From positions 1,054,001 to 1,118,000 of the forward strand of contig NZ_CP138332.1 of assembly GCF_033955345.1 (NCBI RefSeq): 64,000 bases of DNA. The letters are read 5' to 3'. The translations under genes and the position numbers were made by a program. Shown one piece after another: positions 1-5,941 of the stretch (within the stretch, counting starts at the first letter, position 1; every line of letters starts with the position of its first letter). Source of the DNA: Sphingobacterium bambusae. Its GTDB lineage: Bacteria > Bacteroidota > Bacteroidia > Sphingobacteriales > Sphingobacteriaceae. Under the pieces are notes generated by a model. It was not told the DNA's origin. It searched no databases and was given only the letters and a program-made list of their open reading frames with translations.

Positions 1-68
1 TTCTTCGGATCGACATCCCAAAATAAGTGTTTGGGAAAGATTTGCGATATATCCTTTATTGCGCTCAT
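1..68 (-). CDS. 5' end of a DUF6922-like protein (partial, runs off the window)
   Basis: The minus strand opens with an ATG at 66-68 and reads MSAIKDISQIFPKHLFWDVD before leaving the window after 22 codons. The FPKHLFWDVD motif near the N-terminus is typical, as I remember the family, of small Bacteroidota proteins of the DUF6922 type. These are commonly encoded next to AbiEii nucleotidyltransferase toxins. The rest of the gene and any toxin partner lie to the left of the window. An AT-rich stretch upstream (69-150) would hold its promoter. The open frame is certain; the family call rests on one short motif. Confidence 0.5.
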   Translation of the reverse strand, partial: MSAIKDISQIFPKHLFWDVDPK

Positions 69-525
69 TTATACAAACTTACAGCATATTGAAAACAAAA
101 GCAAAATAAATTTGTGCGTAAACCATCTATTTAAAAAAATATAGGTGCTTAATACCTCTTTACAAAACAAACCTCGACAGAAGGATTAAACAGCTCGCTA
201 CCCGAACACATCCACCAAGGAAAGCACAGTAGAAAAGCAAATTACACCCTACATTGGAGCGAGATCCTGATACGCGATCTGCACTTTATACATCAGCGTT
301 GCTTGGTTGCCCGACATAATGCCTCCTGCGAAAAAAGGTTTGGCGAACTGCCGCATCAAGAAGGTAGTGACGAATTTCAGGCAAGCATTGTCGCACTTCA
401 AACAAGCACTATTGTACATCAAGAAGCAAATGATCTACATCAATAGCAACGCCTCAAACCTCAAAAGCATACCGATGGATATCAGCGCGCAAACAGCAAA
501 TATCAGCCAAAGCTGGCCTAGCTTC

Positions 526-550
526 AAGACACGAATGCTACGTAGCATTC
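526..550. repeat. Palindromic repeat, copy 1
   Basis: Positions 533-550 form a perfect 18-bp palindrome containing AATGCTACGTAGCATT. It is preceded by AAGACA (526-531). The block from AAGACA through the palindrome recurs at 902-927 with a two-base insertion, 378 bp away, and nowhere else that I could see in the window. A 16-bp perfect palindrome present twice in 400 bp next to a Cas12f homologue is not expected by chance. It could be a guide-RNA handle, a REP-type element or a protein-binding site. Confidence 0.7.
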
Positions 551-855
551 CTTAGGCGACACAAGAATTAACTTCAAAAACAGATAAAATCACAAAACAA
601 AATGTCGTCACAATAATTTCGGAGACCGTCAAAGACAAGTTGAAAGTCGGCAGCGAAATCTATTCGCCTGTTCTTGCGCTATTGTATGTCATCAAGCAGG
701 CATTGATGCTTAAATGAATAACAAAAGCACATGAAGAGTGAAAAAAGTCATTCGTCAAACAAAAGCAGTCATAGCGCAAAAACATGTTGATGTCCATCCG
801 TCTCGACAAAACGCCTGACAGCAAGAAAAATTCGTCTGACAACGAGAAGAAAAAG

Positions 856-947
856 GTTGACGATGATAAGCTGATGCTTGTCAACAAAACTTTTTCACGT
901 GAAGACAAGCGAATGCTACGTAGCATTTACAACGAGTAAAGAAAAAA
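856..947 (+). ncRNA. Candidate guide-RNA 3' part (stem, handle, possible guide) B
   Basis: On the plus strand GCTTGTC (876-882) can pair perfectly with GACAAGC (904-910), enclosing the small palindrome TTCACGTGAA (894-903). The stem runs straight into GAATGCTAC (911-919). Cas12f guide RNAs end in a repeat/anti-repeat stem followed by a short handle, GGAATGCAAC in Un1Cas12f1, and then the guide. The resemblance is suggestive only. The guide would start at 920 or, if the boundary is where the two repeat copies diverge, at 928. Arguments against are that the RNA would converge on the dCas12f-like gene and that copy 1 lacks an equivalent stem. A competing stem, GTTGAC (856-861) with GTCAAC (880-885), also exists. 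Confidence 0.25.
902..927. repeat. Palindromic repeat, copy 2
   Basis: This is the second copy of the AAGACA plus AATGCTACGTAGCATT block. The palindrome lies at 912-927 and an extra AG sits between AAGACA and the palindrome compared with copy 1. After the palindrome the copies diverge at once (CCTTAGGCGA in copy 1, TACAACGAGT here). That pattern is what two guide sequences behind a common handle would give. Confidence 0.7.
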
Positions 948-981
948 AACATGCGCTAAAAGCATCTTAAGAGGCATTTTT
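945..981. terminator. Weak, possibly bidirectional terminator behind the Cas12f-like gene
   Basis: Short inverted repeats (ATGC/GCAT, and the palindrome TCTTAAGA flanked by GC) are bordered by a run of eight T on the minus strand and five T on the plus strand. The position just beyond the stop codon at 997 fits the end of the sigma factor/Cas12f-like transcript. The stems are short, so this is a weak prediction. Confidence 0.35.
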
Positions 982-996
982 CAAACTTTCGACTCC

Positions 997-2091
997 CTAC
1001 TCTACAATTACCTGTATACCCGCTCGCTCAGCCTTATATTTAATTTTTTCCACTAGGCCATAGTAGCTCCAGTTACGCAGCAAAAAATTATCGGCTTTCG
1101 CGATTTCCTGCTTTCCCTGCTGGTTGACCAGCAGCAAGGTGCCCGCCTTTGCCTTTACACAGATATCGATCAGCCGACGGCTGTAGAGATGTAGTCGATT
1201 ATCCACATAGCGTTTTTCTTTGTCGTGAAAATGCTTGAGGCATTTCAGCTTTTTTCCACGTCCATGGCCGCCACGGCAGTAGCTGGCCGCCCGTTGTGCG
1301 CGTTGCATCGCTGCCTGTATCGCTAGGCGGCGGTAGAGAAACTCCTCTTTGTTCCCTATTTGATGTTTTTCCCTATCGATAGATACCGTAATAAGCTGCT
1401 CCACGGATAGCGAAGCTTCGGCAATAATATGCTCGTGGAGCTCATGCTGCTGCTTGGGCTGCTCGAACCGCAGCAGCAAGAACAGCTTATCGTTCAGAAT
1501 TTGGATGGCGCTGGCACATATCTTGATCTGCCCGGCGAGGGCACTTTGCAGCAGTGCCGGCGTATCCGACCGGTCTTTGCCAAGGAATGTGCAAAAAGGA
1601 ATCTTGAAGAGCACAAACTTAAAATTGCGACCATGCTCGGCCTTGCTGAGCTTCAGTTGATCGCCACTAAACGGGATGGGCATATATTTTTGATAATTCC
1701 GCAAAGACTTCTCCCCTTTCCAGTACGCCAATCGATCGCTCTTGTAAAGACGGTTTATCGATATATTTAGGGCGGCCATAATTTTGGAAGGCAATTGCCC
1801 TTTAAAATAGAAAGACAACAGGCGATATGCGGATCCCAATTGCGAACAGACAAGCATGCCGTTCGCATCTTTCTTCACATCGGCGAGCTTGAGCTTGACA
1901 TCATCATGCAGGTAGACCAAATCCTTGATCTGCTCCTGAACAAACAGATGTGTCGTGGCCAAGTTGGCGGCACGAAACACCGTGTTTTGCCAATAAAATA
2001 AGCGTTCGAAGTGCGCTGAGCGCTGCTCCTTATCCTTGCAATCCACCAAAATCTGGATCTTACGCGTCAAAATAATCGTTTGCTTTTCCAT
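997..2091 (-). CDS. Nuclease-dead Cas12f/TnpB-family RNA-guided DNA-binding protein (dCas12f-like)
   Basis: This 364-residue protein has the C-terminal landmarks of Cas12f/TnpB. A RuvC-I-like strand ITVSIDRE keeps an aspartate (D239). Lysine-rich helices follow, then HLYSRRLIDICVKAKAG (301-317), which matches the H..S..IV..A segment before RuvC-II. Where active enzymes have IEDL this protein has LLVNQQ, with N323 in place of the glutamate. The family signature NWSYYGLVEKIKYKAERAGI (340-359) is present, but the protein stops five residues later, before the CxxC zinc finger and the RuvC-III aspartate. Active Cas12f proteins are usually 400-550 residues. It should therefore bind guide RNA and DNA but not cut. 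The gene starts four bases after the sigma-factor stop, so the two are surely cotranscribed. Known relatives are TldR repressors and the dCas12f partners of ECF sigma factors; the second fits the neighbour here. Confidence 0.8.
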   Translation of the reverse strand: MEKQTIILTRKIQILVDCKDKEQRSAHFERLFYWQNTVFRAANLATTHLFVQEQIKDLVYLHDDVKLKLADVKKDANGMLVCSQLGSAYRLLSFYFKGQLPSKIMAALNISINRLYKSDRLAYWKGEKSLRNYQKYMPIPFSGDQLKLSKAEHGRNFKFVLFKIPFCTFLGKDRSDTPALLQSALAGQIKICASAIQILNDKLFLLLRFEQPKQQHELHEHIIAEASLSVEQLITVSIDREKHQIGNKEEFLYRRLAIQAAMQRAQRAASYCRGGHGRGKKLKCLKHFHDKEKRYVDNRLHLYSRRLIDICVKAKAGTLLLVNQQGKQEIAKADNFLLRNWSYYGLVEKIKYKAERAGIQVIVE

Positions 2092-2095
2092 TGTC

Positions 2096-2926
2096 CTACG
2101 TATTAACCTTTTTTTTTCCTGCCGCTTTTAGCCTCGCATGTGCCTGCACAAAAAGCTTCTTCACCATCGTTAGCTCCATCGTTAATGCCTCCGATATTTG
2201 CTCAAAAGACCATTGCCGCTCATAGCGCATTTGGAAGATCTGCTGCTGTACCGCATCCAGATCATCCGTCGCCAACAGCTTCGCCAGCGCAGGTGCCTGC
2301 GCTATTTTCTGCGCGCCATTCGTAATAGATCGCAGGCGATCGATGGTTTTCTCCACCTGCCGCGCCACCTCGCGCGCCGATATGCCGCCCAAAGACAGCG
2401 CTATACGCTCGTAGTTGAAGCTATATTGGATGCAGAGCTTGATAAACAGCTGCTGTTGTCCATCCAAATTGGGTAGCAGCAGCTGCAATTCTTGCAGGTG
2501 TTGCTCCTTCTCTGCTTCCTCTCTGTCTAGATCTGCCGACTCGACGGCTTGGCTATCATCCATTTCATAGCCCAGTAAAATATCCTGCGCATCGGCTATG
2601 CCATCCAGCCTTAGGAAGCTTCGGTGGAATCTATTCTCCGTATTCTCGAAAAAGTTGCGTATAGCCGATCGCAGCTGCACCTTCAAGAAGCTGCTGATGC
2701 CCTCCACTGTATCCACCTGCTCCCGAAACAACCATAAGCGCAGCAATACCTCTTGCGATAGGCTATCTGCGACCGCATCATCCTGCGTTGCCCGCAATGT
2801 TCTACGATAGAGAAAGCCGTAAAAGCGATCATAGAAAAAGTTGAGCCCACGCACATCCCCGCGTTGGAGCAAAGCGATAAATTCTTGGGGCTGCTGTTGT
2901 TGCGATGTGTTGTTCATAATCATCAT
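2096..2926 (-). CDS. ECF-type sigma factor with a duplicated sigma-4-like region, partner of the dCas12f-like protein
   Basis: This 276-residue protein has a sigma-2 region at about 15-100 (FYDRFYGFLY, then SQEVLLRLW and FLKVQLRSAIRNFFEN). An acidic linker (about 105-145) is followed by two similar C-terminal helix-turn-helix blocks: LDGQQQLFIKLCIQYSFNYE at about 154-200 and LDAVQQQIFQMRYERQWSFE at about 223-270. Ordinary Bacteroidota ECF factors are about 190 residues with one sigma-4, so the second block is unusual. No FecR-type anti-sigma gene is adjacent. Instead the next gene, four bases away, is the dCas12f-like protein. In the reported dCas12f/sigma-E systems the guide RNA complex recruits sigma and RNA polymerase to chosen sites without normal promoter motifs. 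The start may be the ATG at 2926, 2923 or 2917. Confidence 0.8.
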   Translation of the reverse strand: MMIMNNTSQQQQPQEFIALLQRGDVRGLNFFYDRFYGFLYRRTLRATQDDAVADSLSQEVLLRLWLFREQVDTVEGISSFLKVQLRSAIRNFFENTENRFHRSFLRLDGIADAQDILLGYEMDDSQAVESADLDREEAEKEQHLQELQLLLPNLDGQQQLFIKLCIQYSFNYERIALSLGGISAREVARQVEKTIDRLRSITNGAQKIAQAPALAKLLATDDLDAVQQQIFQMRYERQWSFEQISEALTMELTMVKKLFVQAHARLKAAGKKKVNT

Positions 2927-3092
2927 CTTGGTTAGTTAACGATACCGGCCCCGCTTGCTGCGGCAGACGGCTGAGCATCTAAAATTGATCTACAGGGCCT
3001 ATCAAAAAGTAGCATAATGCGATGAGGTATGGGATATTGATCGAACAAACCGCAGCCATGACCTCGCGATAAGGGATAAAAACAACTTATTA

Positions 3093-3318
3093 GGAAAAGA
3101 TGTATTGTGTTACATCTGCTTTGGGAAGCGCCAAGCATGGCGCAATTCCTAAGCTTAACGATAGGTGGAAGCGAGCTCTTCCATAATCTAGCGTTATGCC
3201 TACAGTACGTGCAGACGTATTTGGTGAGTGAGCAATATCCTCACCTTGCAGCGTCACAAGCAGCCTCATTGCATATATTTCCATCTCCTTCGCAGGAAAA
3301 ACGTTCAATCAATAGCCA
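3093..3318 (-). ncRNA. Candidate structured RNA (guide-RNA scaffold A) upstream of the sigma/dCas12f operon
   Basis: Between 3098 and 3245 almost every base can be placed in consecutive short stems: AGATGTA/TACATCT (3098-3117), GGAAGCGCCA/TGGCGC..TTCC (3124-3149), CCTA/TAGG (3148-3165), TGGAAG/CTTCCA (3166-3183), CATAA/TTATG (3182-3198), TACG/CGTA (3206-3219) and GGTGAG/CTCACC (3223-3245). Some neighbouring stems overlap by a few bases and are alternatives. Guide-RNA scaffolds of Cas12f and TnpB relatives look like this. On the minus strand the last hairpin is followed by TTTT, and a possible promoter lies at 3324-3356. The RNA could equally be read from the plus strand. A small minus-strand ORF (3090-3308) with an AAGGAG sequence overlaps it and is the competing explanation. 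Confidence 0.45.
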
Positions 3319-3323
3319 TACAT

Positions 3324-3356
3324 CAAAGAACTTTTACTTTTGGCTTTTCAAGCAAA
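3324..3356 (-). promoter_or_regulatory. Possible Bacteroidota-type promoter for the structured RNA
   Basis: On the minus strand TTTG at 3356-3353 and TTTG at 3327-3324 are separated by 25 bases, which matches the TTTG/TAnnTTTG spacing of the Bacteroidota housekeeping promoter. The TA of the -7 element is missing (GTTCTTTG). The predicted start would fall near 3318, just upstream of the hairpin array. The region is AT-rich, so chance matches are likely. Confidence 0.25.
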
Positions 3357-3440
3357 TTCTAACCTAAAAAGCACTAGTTATAAAGCACCTATAAAAATAT
3401 CTACACAACAAATGTATATAATATTTTTATTTGCACAAAA

Positions 3441-3466
3441 TATGTTACAAATAAATATGTAACATA
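3441..3466. promoter_or_regulatory. Perfect inverted repeat, probable operator of the XRE regulator
   Basis: TATGTTACA (3441-3449) and TGTAACATA (3458-3466) are exact inverted repeats with an 8-bp AT-only spacer. The site lies 30 bp before the XRE gene at 3496, a usual place for an autoregulatory operator. A further half-site, GTTACA, occurs at 3109-3114 inside the hairpin array upstream of the sigma/dCas12f operon, so the regulator could act on both sides. Binding is inferred from position and symmetry only. Confidence 0.55.
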
Positions 3467-3495
3467 AAGACTCCAAAATTATTTTTATTTGGTAT

Positions 3496-3969
3496 GTGAG
3501 TACGATCAACAAAGAGATTCTAAAAGAAATTGGGATCAACATCAAGTCGCGGCGCGAGGAAATATCCTATTCGCAGAAAGATCTTTCCAACATGACCGGA
3601 TTGACGATCAATATGATTTCGACTTTTGAAAATGGAAAGGGCGCTACGCTCAATAATTTCCTGTTGATCTGTCGCGCCCTAAAAATACAACCCAAAGACA
3701 TCCTGCACAACAATATTGATTTAGAACCGCTCTACGATCTTCCACCCGAGTCTAAGCGACGGATCGAAGGCACGCGCAAATTGGATGACCTAGTAGTGCA
3801 TACCGATTTTTTCGATTTCCCGAAACGGGTGTCGGAAGTACTGAAAAAGCTGGACTACGACAAGTCGCAGAGCAACAAGTTTTCGGTATACCTCAGCGGC
3901 TATTGCAAGGAGGGTAAACTGGAATATATCAAGGAAGGTAATATCAAAAAATACAGGAAAAAGCAGTAG
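3496..3969 (+). CDS. XRE-family helix-turn-helix transcriptional regulator
   Basis: The 157-residue product has an N-terminal XRE/Cro-type DNA-binding domain (about 10-70: IGINIKSRREEISYSQKDLS, then MISTFENGKG). A charged C-terminal part of unknown fold (about 75-157) probably mediates dimerisation or signal sensing. The only start giving a full domain is GTG at 3496; the overlapping ATG at 3494 is followed at once by a stop. It is divergent from the sigma/dCas12f operon and has a perfect inverted repeat in its promoter region, so autoregulation is likely. Control of the neighbouring RNA-guided module is possible but unproven. Confidence 0.85.
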   Translation: MSTINKEILKEIGINIKSRREEISYSQKDLSNMTGLTINMISTFENGKGATLNNFLLICRALKIQPKDILHNNIDLEPLYDLPPESKRRIEGTRKLDDLVVHTDFFDFPKRVSEVLKKLDYDKSQSNKFSVYLSGYCKEGKLEYIKEGNIKKYRKKQ

Positions 3970-3979
3970 CTTTTTCCTG
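3954..3979 (+). terminator. Terminator overlapping the end of the XRE gene
   Basis: CAGGAAAAAGC (3954-3964) pairs exactly with GCTTTTTCCTG (3969-3979) across a four-base loop that contains part of the stop codon. The descending arm carries five T. It should end the XRE transcript and may also stop convergent transcription from the lipoprotein gene at 4046. Confidence 0.6.
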
Positions 3980-4045
3980 CTATATATTGGTTCCCAAAGC
4001 GTATGATCCTCTAAAATATGTGGGACGCGCTTTTCAAGCAAATAC

Positions 4046-5131
4046 CTACAACAGCTTTATACGCACGTACTGAAACGCATCATTCAGGCTTCCATCGGCC
4101 TTCCAAAAAGCATTAACATGGTTTACGGCTGTATACAGGTAGCCGTCGGCAGCCCAGAACATGTCCGTCTGCTCACCATTGGGCATCCAATTTTTAAAGC
4201 TCGCGGCCATCAGCCTATTGATCTTGTTGCCAGAAATGGAATACAGCTCTAAGTCGGCCGTCATATCGTAGGGGTTGGCATAGATGCAGATAATATGTTT
4301 CTTATCGGCCGAGATATGGGGGTACTCGCCAAAAACCTGTGTCTCTTCGCCACTCGTTTTGTCGATAAACCTATAGTTCAGGCTCTCCCAATACTGCCCA
4401 TTGATGAGGAACTGGTTTAAAAATTCCACCTGCCCTAGGTATTGAAAATATTGCTCATCCTCCTCCGCATTGGCTCGATCAGCATACCTTACCGTTTTGC
4501 TTTGCGCGGGTAATTCGAGGACACCATTTTTCTTTTGGTGCGCAAGCGTATCCTGCAAAAGGAAATTTACCGAGCTGCCTTTCTTGCTATCAAACAATCC
4601 CTTATCTATCAATTCCAGTTCCAAGTATTTGCCAAGACGCTTACCGTCTTCATGCTGCTCCGTCTCCTCGCCCACCGTGAGCAGCGAAACCACCGCTAGG
4701 TCGGCCGGTACTAGCGCAATCGCGCCCACGGCACCCGTTTGGCTTTTCAAGACATATACCTTTTCCCATCCGTTACTTTCAATTTGGCTGCCATCACGTG
4801 TAAATTCCCGCGTTATGCGCTCGCGTATACCAAGCCAAGACTCCGTTTCCTCGATCACGTCCAGCTTGCTGCCATAGGTAAAAACACCCAACGACTTCGC
4901 ATCCTCGCTAGCCTGCTGTCGCATGGTCGCCCCATTTCGGTCTACGACATAGGTGCTGCGAAGCACCGCCGTCTTATCAAAGTCAATGGGATTACCAGCA
5001 GGCTCGTCCAGCTGTGCCATCGTATCAGCAGGCGATTGCTGCGGTACATTCGCCGTCGTCTGCGCGGTATTCGTACAGCTAACAGCCAACAAAAGCGGCG
5101 CAGCAACAGCGAGATAAATCAGTTTTTTCAT
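4046..5131 (-). CDS. Lipoprotein with an SH3-like segment, function unknown
   Basis: The 361-residue product begins with a lipoprotein signal (LLLAVSC, lipid-anchored Cys19) and a Thr/Gln/Pro-rich spacer. Residues about 60-130 (RNGATMRQQASEDAKSLGVF, then YGSKLDVIEETESWLGIRER) resemble a bacterial SH3 domain, a fold that often binds cell-wall peptides. The remaining 230 residues end in beta-rich, Trp-containing sequence (FWAADGYLYTAVNHVNAFW) and resemble nothing I can name. It is monocistronic, convergent with the XRE gene. Periplasmic or outer-membrane location is likely; the substrate is unknown. Confidence 0.75.
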   Translation of the reverse strand: MKKLIYLAVAAPLLLAVSCTNTAQTTANVPQQSPADTMAQLDEPAGNPIDFDKTAVLRSTYVVDRNGATMRQQASEDAKSLGVFTYGSKLDVIEETESWLGIRERITREFTRDGSQIESNGWEKVYVLKSQTGAVGAIALVPADLAVVSLLTVGEETEQHEDGKRLGKYLELELIDKGLFDSKKGSSVNFLLQDTLAHQKKNGVLELPAQSKTVRYADRANAEEDEQYFQYLGQVEFLNQFLINGQYWESLNYRFIDKTSGEETQVFGEYPHISADKKHIICIYANPYDMTADLELYSISGNKINRLMAASFKNWMPNGEQTDMFWAADGYLYTAVNHVNAFWKADGSLNDAFQYVRIKLL

Positions 5132-5505
5132 TCCTATAGTCCTACCAAAAAACCGGCCAATTTAAAAATAGAAAATGCGCACACGCTCGTGAACAAATTC
5201 AAGAATTAATGACCAATTCCCGAAGATAAATTTATTTTTCTTAATTTTAAGACTTAAATTATAAGCTACGGAGAAAGCATTGCACCATCTTTGCTATTTG
5301 CCTAGGGTCTGTATCTCACCTTAATCCCCTCCTCAGCTGTAGATTACCTTAGCAAGCAATACCCCAACAATCAGGTAGATGCTAAGTTTGTTGCAAAGTA
5401 TTTCAGCTTAGGGAGATAGACCTCTTGGAAGGTTTACCAAACAATTTTATGCGCGAAGGACGCAGGAAAGGTATTATTTTTGAAGCATAGCGAAAAACAA
5501 CAGAT
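5132..5505. other. Intergenic region with a possible coding relic
   Basis: The left part (5160-5270) is AT-rich and should hold the promoter of the minus-strand lipoprotein gene. From about 5370 to 5495 two short plus-strand open stretches (one containing VDAKFVAKYFSLG, the next containing DLLEGLPNNFMREGRRKG) are interrupted by a stop and have no start codon. They look like the remains of a gene rather than a functional one. I could not identify the family. Confidence 0.3.
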
Positions 5506-5895
5506 ATGATCTTTAATCTTCAATTACTCTTTGCAAGCTTTATGACAGTCTTCACGGTTCAGCAGCAGGATCAGGAGCTTTACAAAGCATGGAAAATTGT
5601 GGCCGAGGAGCGCCTATATCTGAATTTGGATGGATCAGCGCATAGCGCATTTCTCAACAGGCTGGACTCGGCAAAATCCGAGGCTACTGTCTTTACTTTC
5701 CTTCCCGATGGCACCTTCCAATCTGCCGAAGGCAACGGAACATTTAAGGCCTCTGCCGACTCCATCCATTTACGGATTTCGGACAAAACCACCTCTTTTA
5801 AGTTTACATTGAAAGATAACAGCTTATATTTGTACAACGACGTGAAAAAGGAAGACCATATCCGTAGGGAGATGTTGCACGCGCAACCCTTGTAA
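5506..5895 (+). CDS. Small exported protein, lipocalin-like, function unknown
   Basis: The 129-residue product has a short hydrophobic N-terminus (MIFNLQLLFASFMTVFTVQQ) that should act as a signal peptide. Alternating polar and hydrophobic strands follow (TVFTFLPDGTFQSAEGNGTF, SIHLRISDKTTSFKFTLKDN). The FLPDGTF and NGTF pattern is seen in lipocalin-like proteins of Bacteroidota that form an eight-stranded barrel. It stands 46 bp before a GNAT gene in the same direction and may share its transcript. No specific ligand can be proposed. Confidence 0.65.
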   Translation: MIFNLQLLFASFMTVFTVQQQDQELYKAWKIVAEERLYLNLDGSAHSAFLNRLDSAKSEATVFTFLPDGTFQSAEGNGTFKASADSIHLRISDKTTSFKFTLKDNSLYLYNDVKKEDHIRREMLHAQPL

Positions 5896-5941
5896 GCATA
5901 TCTCGCTCCTTTGAAGCGCCTACATAGCCCCACAAGAAACC

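Larger units (their letters stand above)
69..996. other. Region without a recognisable intact gene, downstream of the Cas12f-like gene
   Basis: This 0.9 kb has no gene I recognise. In one plus-strand frame it reads as three open pieces separated by stops: 307-555 (82 codons), about 556-717 (ending ALLYVIKQALMLK) and 784-939 (51 codons). The first and third pieces both end with the residues RMLRSI followed by a stop, because both end in the same palindromic repeat. A short similarity (ALLYIKKQ in piece 1, ALLYVIKQ in piece 2) hints that the pieces may be diverged copies of one ancestral sequence. Either these are relics of small genes or the region is mainly non-coding and serves the neighbouring dCas12f-like gene. 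Confidence 0.5.

Noticed and set aside
526..927. CRISPR array formed by the two palindromic repeats
   Set aside because: Only two copies 378 bp apart, with no regular spacing and a two-base length difference. It may be a guide locus but not an array.
784..939. 51-codon plus-strand ORF (ends RMLRSIYNE)
   Set aside because: Composition is protein-like, but no start context or homology is evident and the frame upstream is broken. Described as a possible relic only.
997..2091. Active TnpB of an IS200/IS605 transposon
   Set aside because: No TnpA, no left/right transposon ends detected, the RuvC-II and RuvC-III residues are missing, and the gene is locked in an operon with a sigma factor.
2140..2476. 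Plus-strand ORFs opposite the sigma factor gene
   Set aside because: They are antisense frames of a clearly coding gene.
3090..3308. 72-codon minus-strand ORF with an upstream AAGGAG
   Set aside because: It covers the hairpin array almost exactly. The paired structure explains the sequence better, and Bacteroidota rarely rely on Shine-Dalgarno sites. Kept as the rival reading in the ncRNA entry.
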